Counted from the first letter of the stretch, positions 21,381 through 33,534 are shown. The stretch is DNA of 64,000 nt from Melitaea cinxia (GCF_905220565.1 NC_059396.1:17543206-17607205); one strand, 5' to 3'. Notes: a model not told the origin generated them from the sequence alone. Made by a program: numbers and translations.

Positions 21381-21547
21381 CTGCTCATAATCTCGAGCAG
21401 CCCGACTGGGGAAGTACCTCGACCTTGAAGATCACCGCTAAACAATACTGCTTTCAACCAGTGTTTTGTATCTGTTGGTGAGTAAGATCCTAGAGGAAAT
21501 TGAGGGTAGGATCGGCAACACGCTTGCGATGATTCTGGTGTTGCACG
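21381..21547 (-). repeat. Rep-B copy, left part, split by the LTR retrotransposon
   Basis: Matches inverted Rep-B from CTCGAGCAGCCCGACTGGGG to TTCTGGTGTTGCACG. It continues after the LTR element at 25564-25580 (CGTCTATAAGCTACG), as the intact copy at 45448-45714 shows. Confidence 0.85.
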
Positions 21548-21755
21548 TGTCAGATTATAAGTAATGAAATAGTTAATTTATAATGTATCTATCTATATAG
21601 GAATGTATGTATGTCTATAGAGTTGTTTCACATTATTATTGTTAATGTTGCTTGTTTATTTTATTTCTTGTTTGGTGTATACTAAAGTGTAAATAAAGAA
21701 ATGTAATATTTGATAATATAAGATGTGGGTAGGACTATACTTTTTTGTCGTCGTC

Positions 21756-21762
21756 TATAAAA
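21756..21762 (+). promoter_or_regulatory. TATA box of the LTR promoter
   Basis: TATAAAA in a CG-richer context (GTCGTCGTCTATAAAACG). The identical site is at 25261-25267 in the 3' LTR. Confidence 0.7.
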
Positions 21763-21993
21763 CGAGTGTTCGGACTCGATTGGGGATTCTTGTTTGTGAC
21801 GTCGACCGGTGCGGAGCTCTCGGGGAAAAAGATAAGTATTATTATGTATTAGTTATGGTATACATATAATTATAATGAATAAGTACTTATGTAATAATAT
21901 TGGTGATAAATTGTTACAAGATATTTAATTCATTATACGCTTCTTAAAGATAAAAGTATTTAATTTCACTGATCAGATAATAATTCTTAGATT

Positions 21994-21999
21994 AATAAA
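21994..21999 (+). terminator. Polyadenylation signal in the LTR
   Basis: AATAAA, 56 bp before the LTR end, also present in the 3' LTR. The other AATAAA, at the GTAAATAAAG site near 21692, precedes the TATA box and so is less likely to be used. Confidence 0.5.
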
Positions 22000-22099
22000 G
22001 TATGAATATATTATAAATTGTTTATTATTTATATTTTACTTTCTTTTTCTTAACATCAGAAGTGGGATATCACCCAAATTTACCTACAATAATGTGTGT

Positions 22100-22196
22100 T
22101 TTTTTTGAAGGTTATGGGGCCATTCCAACTACTAGAAGGTCTGATGGAAGAAGCCATTCAAGAAGCAATTTCCTCAAATCGGCGCTCGGATAACAC
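22100..22196 (+). pseudogene. Possible start of the LTR element's first frame (gag), remnant
   Basis: A frame from ATG near 22114 reads MGPFQLLEGLMEEAIQEAIS before running into the T-rich tract. Position after the LTR and acidic/helical composition suit the start of a gag gene, but there is no diagnostic motif. Confidence 0.35.
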
Positions 22197-22690
22197 TGCT
22201 TTTTATTTTTATCTTAATTTTGATTTCGATTTCGATTTTGATTTTTGTTTTTAGTCTTGATTTTAGTTTTGATTTTTGATTTTGGTTTTAATTTTGAATT
22301 TATGTTGAATAGGGTGATAATTTGTGATAATTTAATATATTGTATTTTTTTATTTTTAATTTAAATTGAATGTCATTATTTTTATCCTTTCAACTGATTG
22401 AATTTTGATTTTAGTTTTAATTTTAATTTTGTTTTAATTTTAATATTGATTTTTGTTTCTTTATTGATTTTAATTCCAGATTTAATCAAATTTTAGTAGT
22501 GATTTTGTTTTTAATTTTAACTATTGTAATTTTGAATTTTAGTATTTATTTTAATTTTAAATTTTAATTACTGTAATATTAAATTTTAGTTTTGAATTTG
22601 GTGATGACTTTAATTTTGGGTTTGATTGAATTTTAGTATATTCATTTTGATTTTGGTGTGATTTTGATTTGGTATAATTTGTTTTGTCAC
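22197..22690 (+). repeat. T-rich low-complexity tract, degenerate GATTTT-type repeat
   Basis: About 490 bp dominated by TTTTGATTTT/TTTTAATTTT units on the plus strand. It replaces sequence where gag-pol would normally be found. Confidence 0.8.
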
Positions 22691-22872
22691 AATTGTTTAA
22701 ACTAACATAGTTTCGGAAAAACAAGTAACTAACAAAAATATGGACATATGTCTGAATTAAATTATTATTATTATATTTACATGTCTTCGATCAAGAGAAT
22801 AACGACAATGGTGCTGAAGGCTGGTGTCGGAGCATAGAAAAACTTGGTGTTGAATTCAAGTGGACCAGCATC

Positions 22873-22980
22873 CACTAAGCTGCCACAGCAGGCGCCGAGG
22901 AACTAGTCGAGGTTTAACGAAGTTCTCTCACGGACTACGGTACGCCATCCTTAATAATAACCGATCGTGGAACTAATTTT
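22873..22980 (+). pseudogene. Retrotransposon integrase remnant, first piece
   Basis: After a frameshifted segment with AEELVE, the frame at 22933-22980 gives DYGTPSLIITDRGTNF, the strand around the second catalytic Asp (codon 22963-22965) of the retroviral-type integrase core. It is cut directly afterwards by Rep-A. Confidence 0.8.
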
Positions 22981-23579
22981 TTAACAGACTTCCAAAAAAA
23001 AGGAAGAGGTTCTCAATTCGACTGTATATGTATGTAACATCAGAACTTTTGACCGAGTGGACCGATTTCGACAATTTTTTTTATCGAAAGGTGGTTTGTC
23101 ATTTGGTCCCATTTAAATTTATTTGTGATCTAAAAACTACTTTTTGAGTTATATCTCATAATGCGTTATTACTTGACGCTTTTTTTTTTCGTCGATCTAC
23201 GCTGTATTATACCGCATAATTTTCTACTGGATATACCGATTTTAATAATTCTTTTTTTTGTTGAATAGTAGATATCCCTAGTTTGGTAATGATAAGGTAA
23301 CTAGGATCTAATGATGGAATCTCAAAGAAATCGAGGGAAACACGAAAATCCACATAACTTTTTACTGGGTGTACCGATTTTTATAATTATTAATTTAATC
23401 GAAAGTTGGTGTTTATCATGTGGTCACATTGAAATTTTATTGAAATCTGATAACTACCTTTGGAGTAGTCTTTGATAATGCGTATTTGCTTGACTATTTT
23501 TTTCATCTACCTACGTTGTATTACTTGTCAATATAATTTAATTAGTTTTTTTTTTTCGTTTGTCTGCAAACACAATTAT
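22979..23579 (+). mobile_element. Rep-A copy inserted in the integrase remnant
   Basis: Runs from AACAGACTTCCAAAAA to CTGCAAACACAATTATG. It contains GAGGTTCTCAATTCGACTGT, CGAAAGGTGG, TGGTCCCATTTAAATTTATT, AGATATCCCTAGTTTGGTA and CATGTGGTCACAT. The ends lie in T-rich sequence. The integrase frame is interrupted between its second Asp and its Glu. Confidence 0.88.
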
Positions 23580-23584
23580 GTTAA

Positions 23585-24075
23585 AGACAATTGCGACAGT
23601 TATTTGATGAATGGCAAACTAGGCATCATATGGTAGCGACTGGTACTCCCCGGGGGAATGGCCAAGTCGAACGGTACGTAGCTACAATAACAAATATGAT
23701 AAGCACTTCTTGTACCAATGTGTCAGACTGGCCGAGCGTTCTGTGGATTGTGGAAACTATAACTTTCCTTAAACACTACTGTACAGCAATCGACCGGCTT
23801 TTCACCTATTAGGTTGCTTAGTGGTAGAAAGTCTAACATTCCTTGTGTACAAGCTCGAGTAGATGAGATAATACAAGATCATAATATCATTGACGTAACT
23901 GCTGATCGTAGGCTAGCACACCAACGTCTTAATATTGTTGCTGATAAATTTAAAGATCGCTTTGACCAAGTACGTAGAGATAACATAGATGTAAATCAAG
24001 GCCATATAAGATTAGGACTATATTACATAATGACAGATTCTTATTAAAAGGTATTGGAAATTTAAGAAACATTAT
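23585..24075 (+). pseudogene. Retrotransposon integrase remnant, second piece, frameshifted
   Basis: The first frame holds the GNGQVER motif with the catalytic Glu at codon 23669-23671 and continues to about 23770, where a frameshift occurs. A second frame from about 23786 to 24047 has the C-terminal TGFSPIRLLSG-like and NIPCVQARVDE segments. A further shift near 24040 continues as LLKGIGNLRNIIV. The order and motifs fit Ty3/gypsy integrase, but the protein is not made in one piece. Confidence 0.85.
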
Positions 24076-24079
24076 AGTT

Positions 24080-24640
24080 GCAAAAGAAAAAAATTCGCCT
24101 ATGGCCTGGAGAGTGGACTGAGCAAGATATCCCGGTCTTCCGCAATCCTCATCCAGCCTACACCGGCAATCTTACGTAGATCGTCGATCCAACGGGCCGG
24201 AGGACGTCCCACACTACGTTTGCCAAGACGCGGTCTCCACTCTAGGACGTCTACTCCAACGGCCATCGGTCCTGCGACACAGATGACCAGCCCACTGCCA
24301 CTTCAACTTGCTAATTCTGTAGACTACGTCGGTTACTTTCGTTCTCTTGCGGATAGTCTCATTTCTAATTCTATCTTTGAGAGGGACCCCAAGCATAGCC
24401 CGTTCCATTGCACGTTGAGCGACTTTAAACTTGTGAACCAGTCCCTTCGTCAGCGTCTACGTCTCGGCTCCGTATGTTCACACAGGCAGGACGCATTGCT
24501 CGAAAACTTTTGTCTTCAAGCATTGCGGAATCTTCGAAGTGAAGACTCGACGAAGTCTGCCAAACGCCGCCCAGCCCAACCGAATCCTCCTATCGGCCTC
24601 CTTCTCGAAGTTGTTGCAGCCTAGTTGGATAGTTCTAGTG
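24080..24640 (-). pseudogene. RTE-like LINE 3' fragment inside the LTR element, antisense
   Basis: Minus strand: the C-terminal part of a LINE protein with WAAFGRLRRVF, VFEQCVLPV, VAQRAMERAMLGVPLKDRIR, VTDVVYRISKLKWQWAGHL and RTDGRW, then frameshifted KIAGVGWMRIAEDRD. In-frame stops and shifts make it inactive. It is the same lineage as the fragment at 40771-41127. Confidence 0.82.
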
Positions 24641-24649
24641 TGTTAGGAT

Positions 24650-24810
24650 TTATTATAATTAGTATAAAATATTATGTATTGTTATGAATTATGAATGGAT
24701 TATGTATTACGGATTATGGATATATTTTGTATTATTATGGATTATGGATGGATTATGGATTAAGGATTATGGATATATTTTGTATTATTACGGATTATGG
24801 ATGAATTGGA
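24650..24810 (+). repeat. Degenerate tandem repeats of ATTATGGAT-type units
   Basis: Units such as GGATTATGGATATATTTTG and TATTATTACGGATTATGGAT recur three times between the LINE fragment and the 3' LTR. Confidence 0.8.
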
Positions 24811-25017
24811 ACCTTAGCTGTTGTATGATATTCACTGGCTGCGAGTGATTAAGCTTCACTGACTGCGGGGTGTTTGATCTGCACAGTAAGGTCTGATTAT
24901 AAAACGATTATTGAAACTAAGTAAACGAATGTACCTATAAGTATTATGTATGTAATAATTAATTAGTAATATATAATGATATAATAAATATCACTGTTGA
25001 TGGGGGATTTTGTGATT

Positions 25018-25037
25018 GTACTTCGAGAGCGAAGTAC
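25018..25037. repeat. 8-bp perfect stem-loop upstream of the 3' LTR
   Basis: GTACTTCG-AGAG-CGAAGTAC. A purine-rich GATGGGGGA lies just before it and may be the polypurine tract, though it is about 50 bp from the LTR where direct adjacency would be expected. Confidence 0.6.
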
Positions 25038-25052
25038 TTGTCAGTATGGCCG

Positions 25053-25559
25053 TGTCAGATTATAAGTAATGAAATAGTTAATTTATAATGTATCTATCTA
25101 TATAGGAATGTATGTATGTCTATAGAGTTGTTTCACATTATTATTGTTAATGTTGCTTGTTTATTTTATTTCTTGTTTGGTGTATACTAAAGTGTAAATA
25201 AAGAAATGTAATATTTGATAATATAAGATGTGGGTAGGACTATACTTTTTTGTCGTCGTCTATAAAACGAGTGTTCGGACTCGATTGGGGATTCTTGTTT
25301 GTGACGTCGACCGGTGCGGAGCTCTCGGGGAAAAAGATAAGTATTATTATGTATTAGTTATGGTATACATATAATTATAATGAATAAGTACTTATGTAAT
25401 AATATTGGTGATAAATTGTTACAAGATATTTAATTCATTATACGCTTCTTAAAGATAAAAGTATTTATTTTACTGATCAGATAATAATTCTTAGATTAAT
25501 AAAGTATGAATATATTATAAATTGTTTATTATTTATATTTTACTTTCTTTTTCTTAACA
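25053..25559 (+). repeat. 3' LTR
   Basis: 507 bp, essentially identical to the 5' LTR; one short difference corresponds to position 21962-21972. Confidence 0.93.
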
Positions 25560-25563
25560 CACG

Positions 25564-25583
25564 CGTCTATAAGCTACGTATAA
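25564..25583 (-). repeat. Rep-B copy, right part (continuation of 21381-21547)
   Basis: CGTCTATAAGCTACG follows the CACG duplication and matches the next bases of Rep-B in the copy at 45448-45714. Confidence 0.8.
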
Positions 25584-25865
25584 AAATACTTTCGATGCAA
25601 TCTGAATAACTGTGTCCTCTTAACATAAACACCTACTTCTGACAAACAAAATGATTGTCAGATGTAATGGAAATAAATACTGCATAAAATAACACAATTA
25701 AATCAACCATACAACTGATCATATAGAACTGTATAATGTTATAATAACTTAATAAAATATAAATCTATAATTAAGGGAATATTTGTCAGTATGAAATGTT
25801 TATTGTTTTAAATTTCCAAGTATGTTAATGTGCACTTTGTTGGTAAACTTAATACGTATATAAAA

Positions 25866-26041
25866 CTAGCGACTCGCTCCGGCTTCGCATGGTTGCAAAA
25901 ACCATCAGTGTTCTTCTATTCTATTATGCATGTATTATACCTATAAACCTTTCTCTGGAAACACTCTATTTAATAAAGAAATCAATCAAAATCCGTTGCG
26001 TAGTTTTAAAGATTTAAGCATACAGACAGCGGGAAGCGACT
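25866..26041 (-). mobile_element. Helitron-like fragment
   Basis: On the minus strand it ends in GGAGCGAGTCGCTAG followed by T and contains the TTTGCAACCATGCGAAGCC block shared with 3480-3655. Its 5' end abuts Rep-A, so the boundary is approximate. Confidence 0.65.
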
Positions 26042-26657
26042 TCTTTTTTAACCGACTTCCAAAAAAGGAGGAGGTTCTCAATTCGACTGTATTTTTTTTT
26101 TTTGTATGTTACATCAGAACTTTTGACCGGGTAGACCGATTTCGACAAATTTTGTTTTAATCGAAAGGTGGTGTGTGTCAATTGGTCCCATTTAAATTTA
26201 TTTGAGATCTCTAACTACTACTTTTCGAGTTATATCTAATAATGCGTTTTTACTTGACGCTTTTTTCGTCGACCTACGTTGTATTTATACCGCATAACTT
26301 TCTACTGGATGTACCGATTTTGATAATTCTTTTTTTGTTGGCAAGAAGATATCCCTAGTTTGGTACCATGATAAGGAAACCAGGATCTGATGATGGGATC
26401 CCAGAGAAATCGAGGGAAACTCTTGAAAATCCGCAATAACTTTTTACTGGGTATACCGATTTTAATAATTTTTTATTTAATCGAAAGCTGATGTTTGTCA
26501 TGTGGTCACATATAAATTTTATTGAGATCTGATAACTAGTTTTTGAGTAATCTTTGATAACGCGTAGTTACTTGACTATTTTTTCGTCGATCTACGTTGT
26601 ATTACTCGTCGATGTAATTGAAGTCGGTTTTTTTTTCGTTTGCGAGCAAACACAATT
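26042..26657 (+). mobile_element. Rep-A, fullest copy
   Basis: Begins TTTTTTAACCGACTTCC and ends TTGCGAGCAAACACAATTA. The subterminal words AACCGACTTC and GAAGTCGGTT are inverted repeats. A GTTTGC-GA-GCAAAC hairpin lies about 7 nt before the 3' end. The interior is built of two related halves, each with a CTGG(G/A)TGTACCGATTTT..TAAT-type block, and codes for nothing. Confidence 0.85.
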
Positions 26658-28666
26658 ATATACTATGTAATGATACATCGAATGTACATAAGTATAAAAG
26701 TAGTTTACTACATACCTACTATACACGAATTGAAAATTTTATTTATTTTTGCCCGAATATAAAAACGTAAACAATATATTTCCACAACAATGTAATTCAC
26801 TTACTTTTCGTTGACGTTGATCAAGCCGATGTTCAATTAAAGCAAACACGTGCCAACACGTAGCTTCCTTAGCGAACACGACTCGCGATATTGGCTCACG
26901 TGAAATTTACGAGCAAGCTATAACCAGCAATAACCGCCCATAACCGGTTATAACTAGAAATAACTGGATTATTGTCCGACATTATGACAGCGGGGTTTTA
27001 TTCCTCATATATTATGTACGCTGCGGTAAGAGAGCATTTGCCTAAATATGAAGGCTTTTAGGGATGACGTCACATACAGAATCGTTTTCCCATCTCAATA
27101 AACATTCATGTTCGAATGCATGAATCTTCTGCCGACTCCCAAATAACATCCTTGTCGTCTTACGAATGATAAATAAAATTTTATAGCCCTAAAATTTAGT
27201 ACGTAAGTTTCTGGGCAGTAAAAAATATGTTTGCGTATGTTTTACAATTATTTTTTCACTTACTTCAGATCACATTATCGATTGACGATGAGACCGAGAA
27301 AAAAGTTTAAAATAATCCCACCGAAAGCACGCCTATAACACAATTATTTAATACAAGCTTGATGCAAATTTGAAACTTGCTGTGGTTATGCATTTCAAAT
27401 ATTGAGCTGCAGGAGATCAAACGAGTAATTAGTGCACGGAGTTTAAGACTCATCTTATTTGAACTTGGCCGTAGATTTAAGCACAACAGCTTTCAATTAA
27501 CAAACGAATGTAATTAGCAAACTTTTCAACGAAATATATTTTGCTATACATGTTAGAATATTCATTGATTTTATTGACTCATTTCTCTGAAGCTGCATAG
27601 ATCAACCCAGTTTAGAATTCAGAATTTTTACACATATGTTATTCAAGCGAGGCATCGGAGTGAATAGGATTTTCTGAAATTCAATTTCTAAGGCATGTTT
27701 TCACAATCCTCAAAGTATATACGGATTTATGTCTTTTTTTCATGTTAGAATAGCTTAAATACTCTAAAATATATCAACCTTTCAACCTAGCACAACCCAT
27801 TTCTGAAATGTAAGGACATTTTTGCTTTATGAATCATGTCAGAATTGTCATCCATAAAGTCCAACGTTCAGCTTGAATAAGGCAAAGACGTGGACCCCAT
27901 TTTTATTTACGCATCGCTTCAAAAATGAGCCCAATCTAACGGAAAGATTTACGTTCGTAACACTAGTATCGATCGATTACTCATATCGAGCGACAGATGG
28001 TCGAACCAATCACCAGTAATGAGATTCTCGCATTGTGACTGCGAGCGTGATTGGGGAATCGACGACAAATGACACGACATTTATAGATTGCTTGAATATG
28101 TGTCAGCCGCATTAAGTAATGATAATATTGGTATCGTAAGGGTTGTGTAATCCATTGTCTTTCTTCGATCGATCGGTTTCAATAATTGCCGCTCTATATA
28201 ATTTCAAAGGGATCCTTTAGTCGCGTCTGAAATGTTTTCCTTGAAAATCCTGCTACGTCGTTCACTAATTTCGAGAATTTCATAGTCGGATTATATTATC
28301 AGACTAGTTGAACTTTGTAAATTTGAGAAAATTAACGAACGTTATAATTTGTAAGCTATTTTAAAGATCATTAAATATTATGATCTTATTAGAGGTAGAC
28401 ACTCGTTCCTAACTTTGCCGTGTTTTATTAAATATGTAATCAAATAGATAATTAAACCAAATTCAACAATATTTGATTATCATTTCTTTCCAGTTGGAAA
28501 GTATTAAAAATGCTTTTAATATACTTACAGAACAGTGAACTTCCATTATAAAGGTTAAAATAGTTATACAATTTAGCAAAATATTAAAGACTCATTCTAA
28601 ATTTAAACAATGTAAGATATTTACGTATAGATAGTTTAACGAATCTCGGCGCTGTTTTCCTTAAAA

Positions 28667-28669
<3 letters not shown>

Positions 28670-28708
<39 letters not shown>
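28670..28708. repeat. (TA)n microsatellite
   Basis: About 19 uninterrupted TA units. Confidence 0.95.
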
Positions 28709-28711
<3 letters not shown>

Positions 28712-31700
28712 AGTTCTGAATTTAAATGGTGGTGACGTGACAGTCATCGCAACGCTTTATCTAGAACAGACAACAAAAATAAAATTTGAAAGATTGTTGT
28801 ACGTAATTTAAGTTTAGAAGAACTGTCAAAAACAAAAAATTGACACATTCCACACAACATGACAACACCTACACAAACTCGTCTGTACTTCATATCACGC
28901 ACACGTAACTAATGTACAATCTTTATACACACAGAAGCGCGCACCAAGATGAATTGAAGCATCTTTACTTAAATGTTACATCAAAGGCATTATCTTAATT
29001 GTGAATATCAACGTATTATATATGCAAATGTATCTAATTTCTTGATTATACTTTAAATATAAATTCTAAGTGATCTACGAAAACGGAGTATACGTACAGA
29101 GATATTAGTTTCGAAATTAATGGAATTCACGTGGTACAATTCTAATTTAATTGCGGCGAGCTAGACTCGGAATTGTTTTGCTCTGGGTATCGCAGCAGGA
29201 TACTAGTTAGAAACTTACGTTTGTGCTTTGTTCAACGATTCTAGACTAACTTAAATATATCCAATTGAAGGCTATTTGATTAAAGCTAGGCACTATAAAA
29301 TTATCAACCTCTTATTGGCAATACAATCTAATCACCATGTCAACTTATCCAACTGCTGAAATATCTTTGACATATATTTTTTTCTTGACATTATATTTTT
29401 TCTATCTTTTTTCTTGTCCGATTTTGAGATAATTTAGTGGTTTCTATATATATTCACATATTACTTTACAATTCATCATTTTCTAATATTGAAGAATTGC
29501 TTGATATTCACTAATTGTTTGATATTCATTGAACCAAACAGTTTCCATTAATTTTCTTATTTATACTATATACGATCAATTGAAATAGTATACGAATACG
29601 CTATCAAAGCGAAGACCTAAGAAATTTACTGTATTGAAGAGACCACAAATATTTTGTTAAGGATCTGTACAGCGCGTAAGCTGCGGGCTGGCGGTTGTTT
29701 TCTGAGAATTTTATCGGGAATTATGCGGGTAAATAAATTGATATTGTTAAATTCTTCGTAAATAAACGACTGGTTTAAGTTATTTTATCTATCTTTTATG
29801 TTTTTCTTTCTGAAATAATGTTAGTCTGTTATATTCTGAGAAAATATATGTTTTATTTGTTTGAGAAAAATGAAACGAGGACACTATTTACGTTTATTTT
29901 TCTGAACTGTTTTACTTCATTAAACATATTAATTATCACTCATAAGAACAGTCAGAATTCACTTCTCGAAACTTGCTGCATTAGTTAGCTTCGTTTTCCT
30001 GCGTTTCTCGCTGCGGCTTCGTGGTAAAGCTACGTAAATATAATTTTTAGAGGATTCTTAATAACATTAGAATTATTAAAAGTTTATTTTATTGAAAATT
30101 TAATGTACTTACACGTACTGTTATATTATTAAATTAACTGAATTTAAATTCTTCGTACCTAATTTTAACTTGAATTTTATTTTTAATATGAAGTCAGGTA
30201 GTAAAAATCAATTACAAAACGGAAAGAATTATGGTATCAATGGACATTTTAGAAAAACAAAAGAACATACTTGTCGGATCTTTTTCTATTCGACATAAAA
30301 TGAAAAACCAAAATCCACAATCCCGATATGAAGAACACTAGCAGCTGATCACAATCCATAATATTGAAAATGCACATCTGCGTTACCGAAAACAACAGTA
30401 ATGTCCGTATAATTCAGTTTCTTCAGGTGTAACATATTGAGTCCAATACATCGCCAATAAAAGGGGACCTTCACGGAGAAAACATACTACCGTCAACGTT
30501 ATTCGATAGAGGTATTTATATCCACGATTTTTCTTTGCCATGACGGTATGGCGATCACGGGCTATTTTTTATCGCTGTTCGCTGAACCTTTTTGCCGGTC
30601 AACGGACAAACATTTTTCACGGCGTCCCGTTTGATAGACACAGTATCGACGTAATTGGCCTTTGTACGTGAAAATTGTTGTTTGAACGTGGTCACCCGCA
30701 TTGATGGCGGGAAAAAAAAACTACCCCCGATCCCGATGATCGATGCTCTCTGACACGGTTTTATTATATCAATGGTGCTTTGTGGAAATATTCAGCACAT
30801 TGTTTCAGTGCTGCTTAGCTTTCATTTAATATCTAACAATTACATCTTCTGGAATTTAGTAATTAGTCTCTACTCTTATTTATGCTCGGAAATTTGATAA
30901 GTTTAATTACTTAGATTAATAAAGAATGATTGAAATAAATATTAAATGAAAATTTACAAATAAAACGTAAAAATAGTAAATAGGTACTTTATGTTTTATT
31001 TTCAAGGAAACTAAGTTACTGGTAGACAGTACATAACTATTAAGCTATACTCATTGTCTGAGCTAAGCAACTTTAATGCTAATAATAATTTAAACGTGGG
31101 CAAAATTACTAATCATTCTTCGTTGAAACGCAAGATAATTTGCTTGATGTTTTAGACCCACGTTTAAAGTGATGGTTAATTTTTACACTTCATTACAGGT
31201 TTACTCTGTACGAGATAATGGATACTTGCTTGCTGATATAATTATATATTTTATGAACGTTTTAAGCGGTGCTTTAAATTAATAATTATTTTCTGAGCTT
31301 TATATAAATATATAAGAAAGAGGGTAGGTAAAAGATCATAACATGAGATATGGTACATCTGAACGGAGTTCTCTGACATATCCAAACGTGACTCAAGTAT
31401 ATGCAAGTATTGCATTCAAATTGAATGTTTGTGTACCATCGTAAAATGATTCGTACTTTTTGTACCTTATGTATGATAATTTTTAATCTGGATCAAAAAT
31501 ACAATAAAACTGAATTTTGTTAAGTTTCAATTAATGATAAAAATAAATTAGTCAAATATTGCTTTTCGAACTTGTTATATTTCAATCGTATTTTTTTTTT
31601 AATCTGTAAAATGAACACGAAGCTTAAATCCAATTTCGATATCAATTTCTAACTACCTCTCAAAAAACGATTACTCGTACGAACTACAACGAACGAACGG

Positions 31701-31992
31701 ACGAACAAAAAGAAAATTAATCGATTCCCTGCATCTGATATTGAATTTACTTGCTGAATCGACTCTTCCCTATAACTTATTATTTTAATCTGACGACATA
31801 AATTTCCTACTATAATAACTTTTCTAGGTTTCAGACCTTGAATAATGATTTATAGGTGTAACCAATGAACGTAGAAAGCGTTACTTAGCGATCGACAATG
31901 TTTTAGTGATAGTGATAGACGTATTAGTTATAGTCGTAACAGTAGATAGTAATAGTGTATTAATAACATCGACAAATTTTACCTAATTATAA

Positions 31993-32015
31993 CAAAAAAA
32001 AAAAAAAAAAAAAAC
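31993..32015. repeat. Poly-A run
   Basis: More than 20 consecutive A, followed by T-rich sequence. Confidence 0.9.
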
Positions 32016-32516
32016 TTTTTTTATTTATTTTTATTTAGGTTAATTTCAGTTATTACTAAAAAAAATTATTAATAAAACATGAAAAATACATAATTTTTTA
32101 AGTGTATTATGAGCTTATTAGCTTACCTAATTAAAGGACGTCAAATAAGTACGTACTAAATTTAAACAATACTAAACTTTTGATGGTTCTCGAAGCTGTA
32201 CCATAATTTTCACGCATTTTAATGAACATTTTATGGCGAAAAATGCAATATCGCGAAAGGTAAGACGCCACATCGTAAAATATGTTAATGGATAAGTTTT
32301 TTTTTTGTAAAACACGTTAAAATATAGGAAGTACGTTGTTAAAAGCAAGCTAGATGGCTTGTTTACCTATAAATATCATAAATATCAAGTCATTATTGAA
32401 TTTATTGTTTAACTAACTTTAATTTTTTATTTAATTTTCCTTAATTTCCCTGACAATAAGAAATACAACAAAAAAAAATTAATAATCCTTTTACTGTAGT
32501 GATAATTACTTAATAT

Positions 32517-32690
32517 ACTAGCTAATCTAGCTAAAATCTATTTCTATGTCTATAGTCTAGTATATATAGTCTATATTTTAAGTTGGACAAAGTTTCATAT
32601 CTGTGCAAAACTTCTTCAAAATCGGTCTAGCAGTTTGGGAAATAAACCCGGACTAACATCGTGACGACACAGTCTGTGGTATATGATCAT
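32517..32690 (-). repeat. Possible Helitron-like fragment
   Basis: Contains ACTAGCTAATCTAGCT and, further on, TTTCATATCTGTGCAAAAC and ATCGGTCTAGCAGTTTGGG, wording shared by many insect Helitron and LINE 3' regions. No clean termini. Confidence 0.3.
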
Positions 32691-33534
32691 TTTAATTGTG
32701 TCGCTATCAAATATAAGACAGATTAGACAAAATATTACGGCAGACAAGTAAAATAAATCTAAAATCAGCAATGGTAAATTTAGAATATGATATTATTCAT
32801 TTATTTTTAGATAAATTATTAGCATACTTAATATACGAATAGCATGAAATTAAAATTAATTTAAAATCAAAATCTAATCGTCTAATACCGGTTTCGATTG
32901 ATATAAAAAATAGATATTAATCTAGTTGCTTTCATTAATAGAAATGGGTTGTTACTCCACTCATGCAAGATAATAATGAGATAACAAAGCAAAAACCGTT
33001 AGAAACGAGATCCGATTTAAAACAGTTCCGAGATTGTTCATTTCATGTTTCAATAGATATTTATACGGTAAAAAATTAACGAGATTGTCTGTTTAATTGT
33101 GTAACTAAAATTTATCTTAAGCAAGTATGACATTCTTGTTGCAGATTTATTGCAGCAACTATAATTCATGTATCGACATGTCCATTGTCTCGTTGTAGTT
33201 TCAAAATCATAGATAAATCGGTGTGAATCGCTATTGTAGCAGAATTGCTAACAGTAAAAGAAGAGATCCGAAAAGTAAAGTATCTGAAAAACGAATTGCA
33301 AAACACCAGGTGACCCGACCGCTTCTTTTTAATTTTCCGTATCCATTAAAATAGCAACAACCATAAAAAACTACGAAGAATACGCTGACCTACCTTTTTA
33401 TTGCAAAAACAAAAAATACAAATGTTTATTCATTCATCCCCTTTGAAGGCTTTTGATATTGTCAAGAAACACAGTGTGGTTTCGTTGGCTAATATTTGTG
33501 AATTGAATTTGAGTAGGTACGCAAAAAATTGCAT

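Larger units (their letters stand above)
21548..22055 (+). repeat. 5' LTR
   Basis: 508 bp, TG...CA. It contains a TATA box at 21756-21762 and an AATAAA signal at 21994-21999, so both transcription start and 3' processing signals are present. Confidence 0.93.
21548..25559 (+). mobile_element. Ty3/gypsy-type LTR retrotransposon, chimeric and defective
   Basis: Two direct LTRs (21548-22055 and 25053-25559) start TGTCAG and end TTAACA, and enclose 2,997 bp. The 4-bp target duplication CACG lies at 21544-21547 and 25560-25563. The orientation is given by the integrase remnant. The interior lacks recognisable gag, protease and reverse transcriptase. It holds a T-rich tract, two integrase pieces split by Rep-A, an antisense RTE LINE fragment and a tandem-repeat stretch. 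It cannot move by itself. The LTRs differ only by one or two positions near 21962, which points to recent copying of an already decayed body by enzymes supplied from elsewhere. Confidence 0.9.
26658..33534. other. 6.9 kb with almost no recognisable repeats and no coding frame
   Basis: Apart from a TA microsatellite, a poly-A run and one weak Helitron-like patch (all listed), I see no mobile element here, in contrast with the rest of the window. CG-richer patches lie at 26840-27080 (repeated TAACCGG/TAACCAG words and a TGACGTCA at 27065-27072), 27950-28240 (ATCGATCGATTAC, GTAATCC) and 30510-30760. These may be non-coding conserved or regulatory DNA. There is no direct proof. Confidence 0.45.

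Noticed and set aside
27065..27072. TGACGTCA as a functional CREB site
   Set aside because: A single 8-bp palindrome (also at 17786) is expected at some frequency; kept only as a note.
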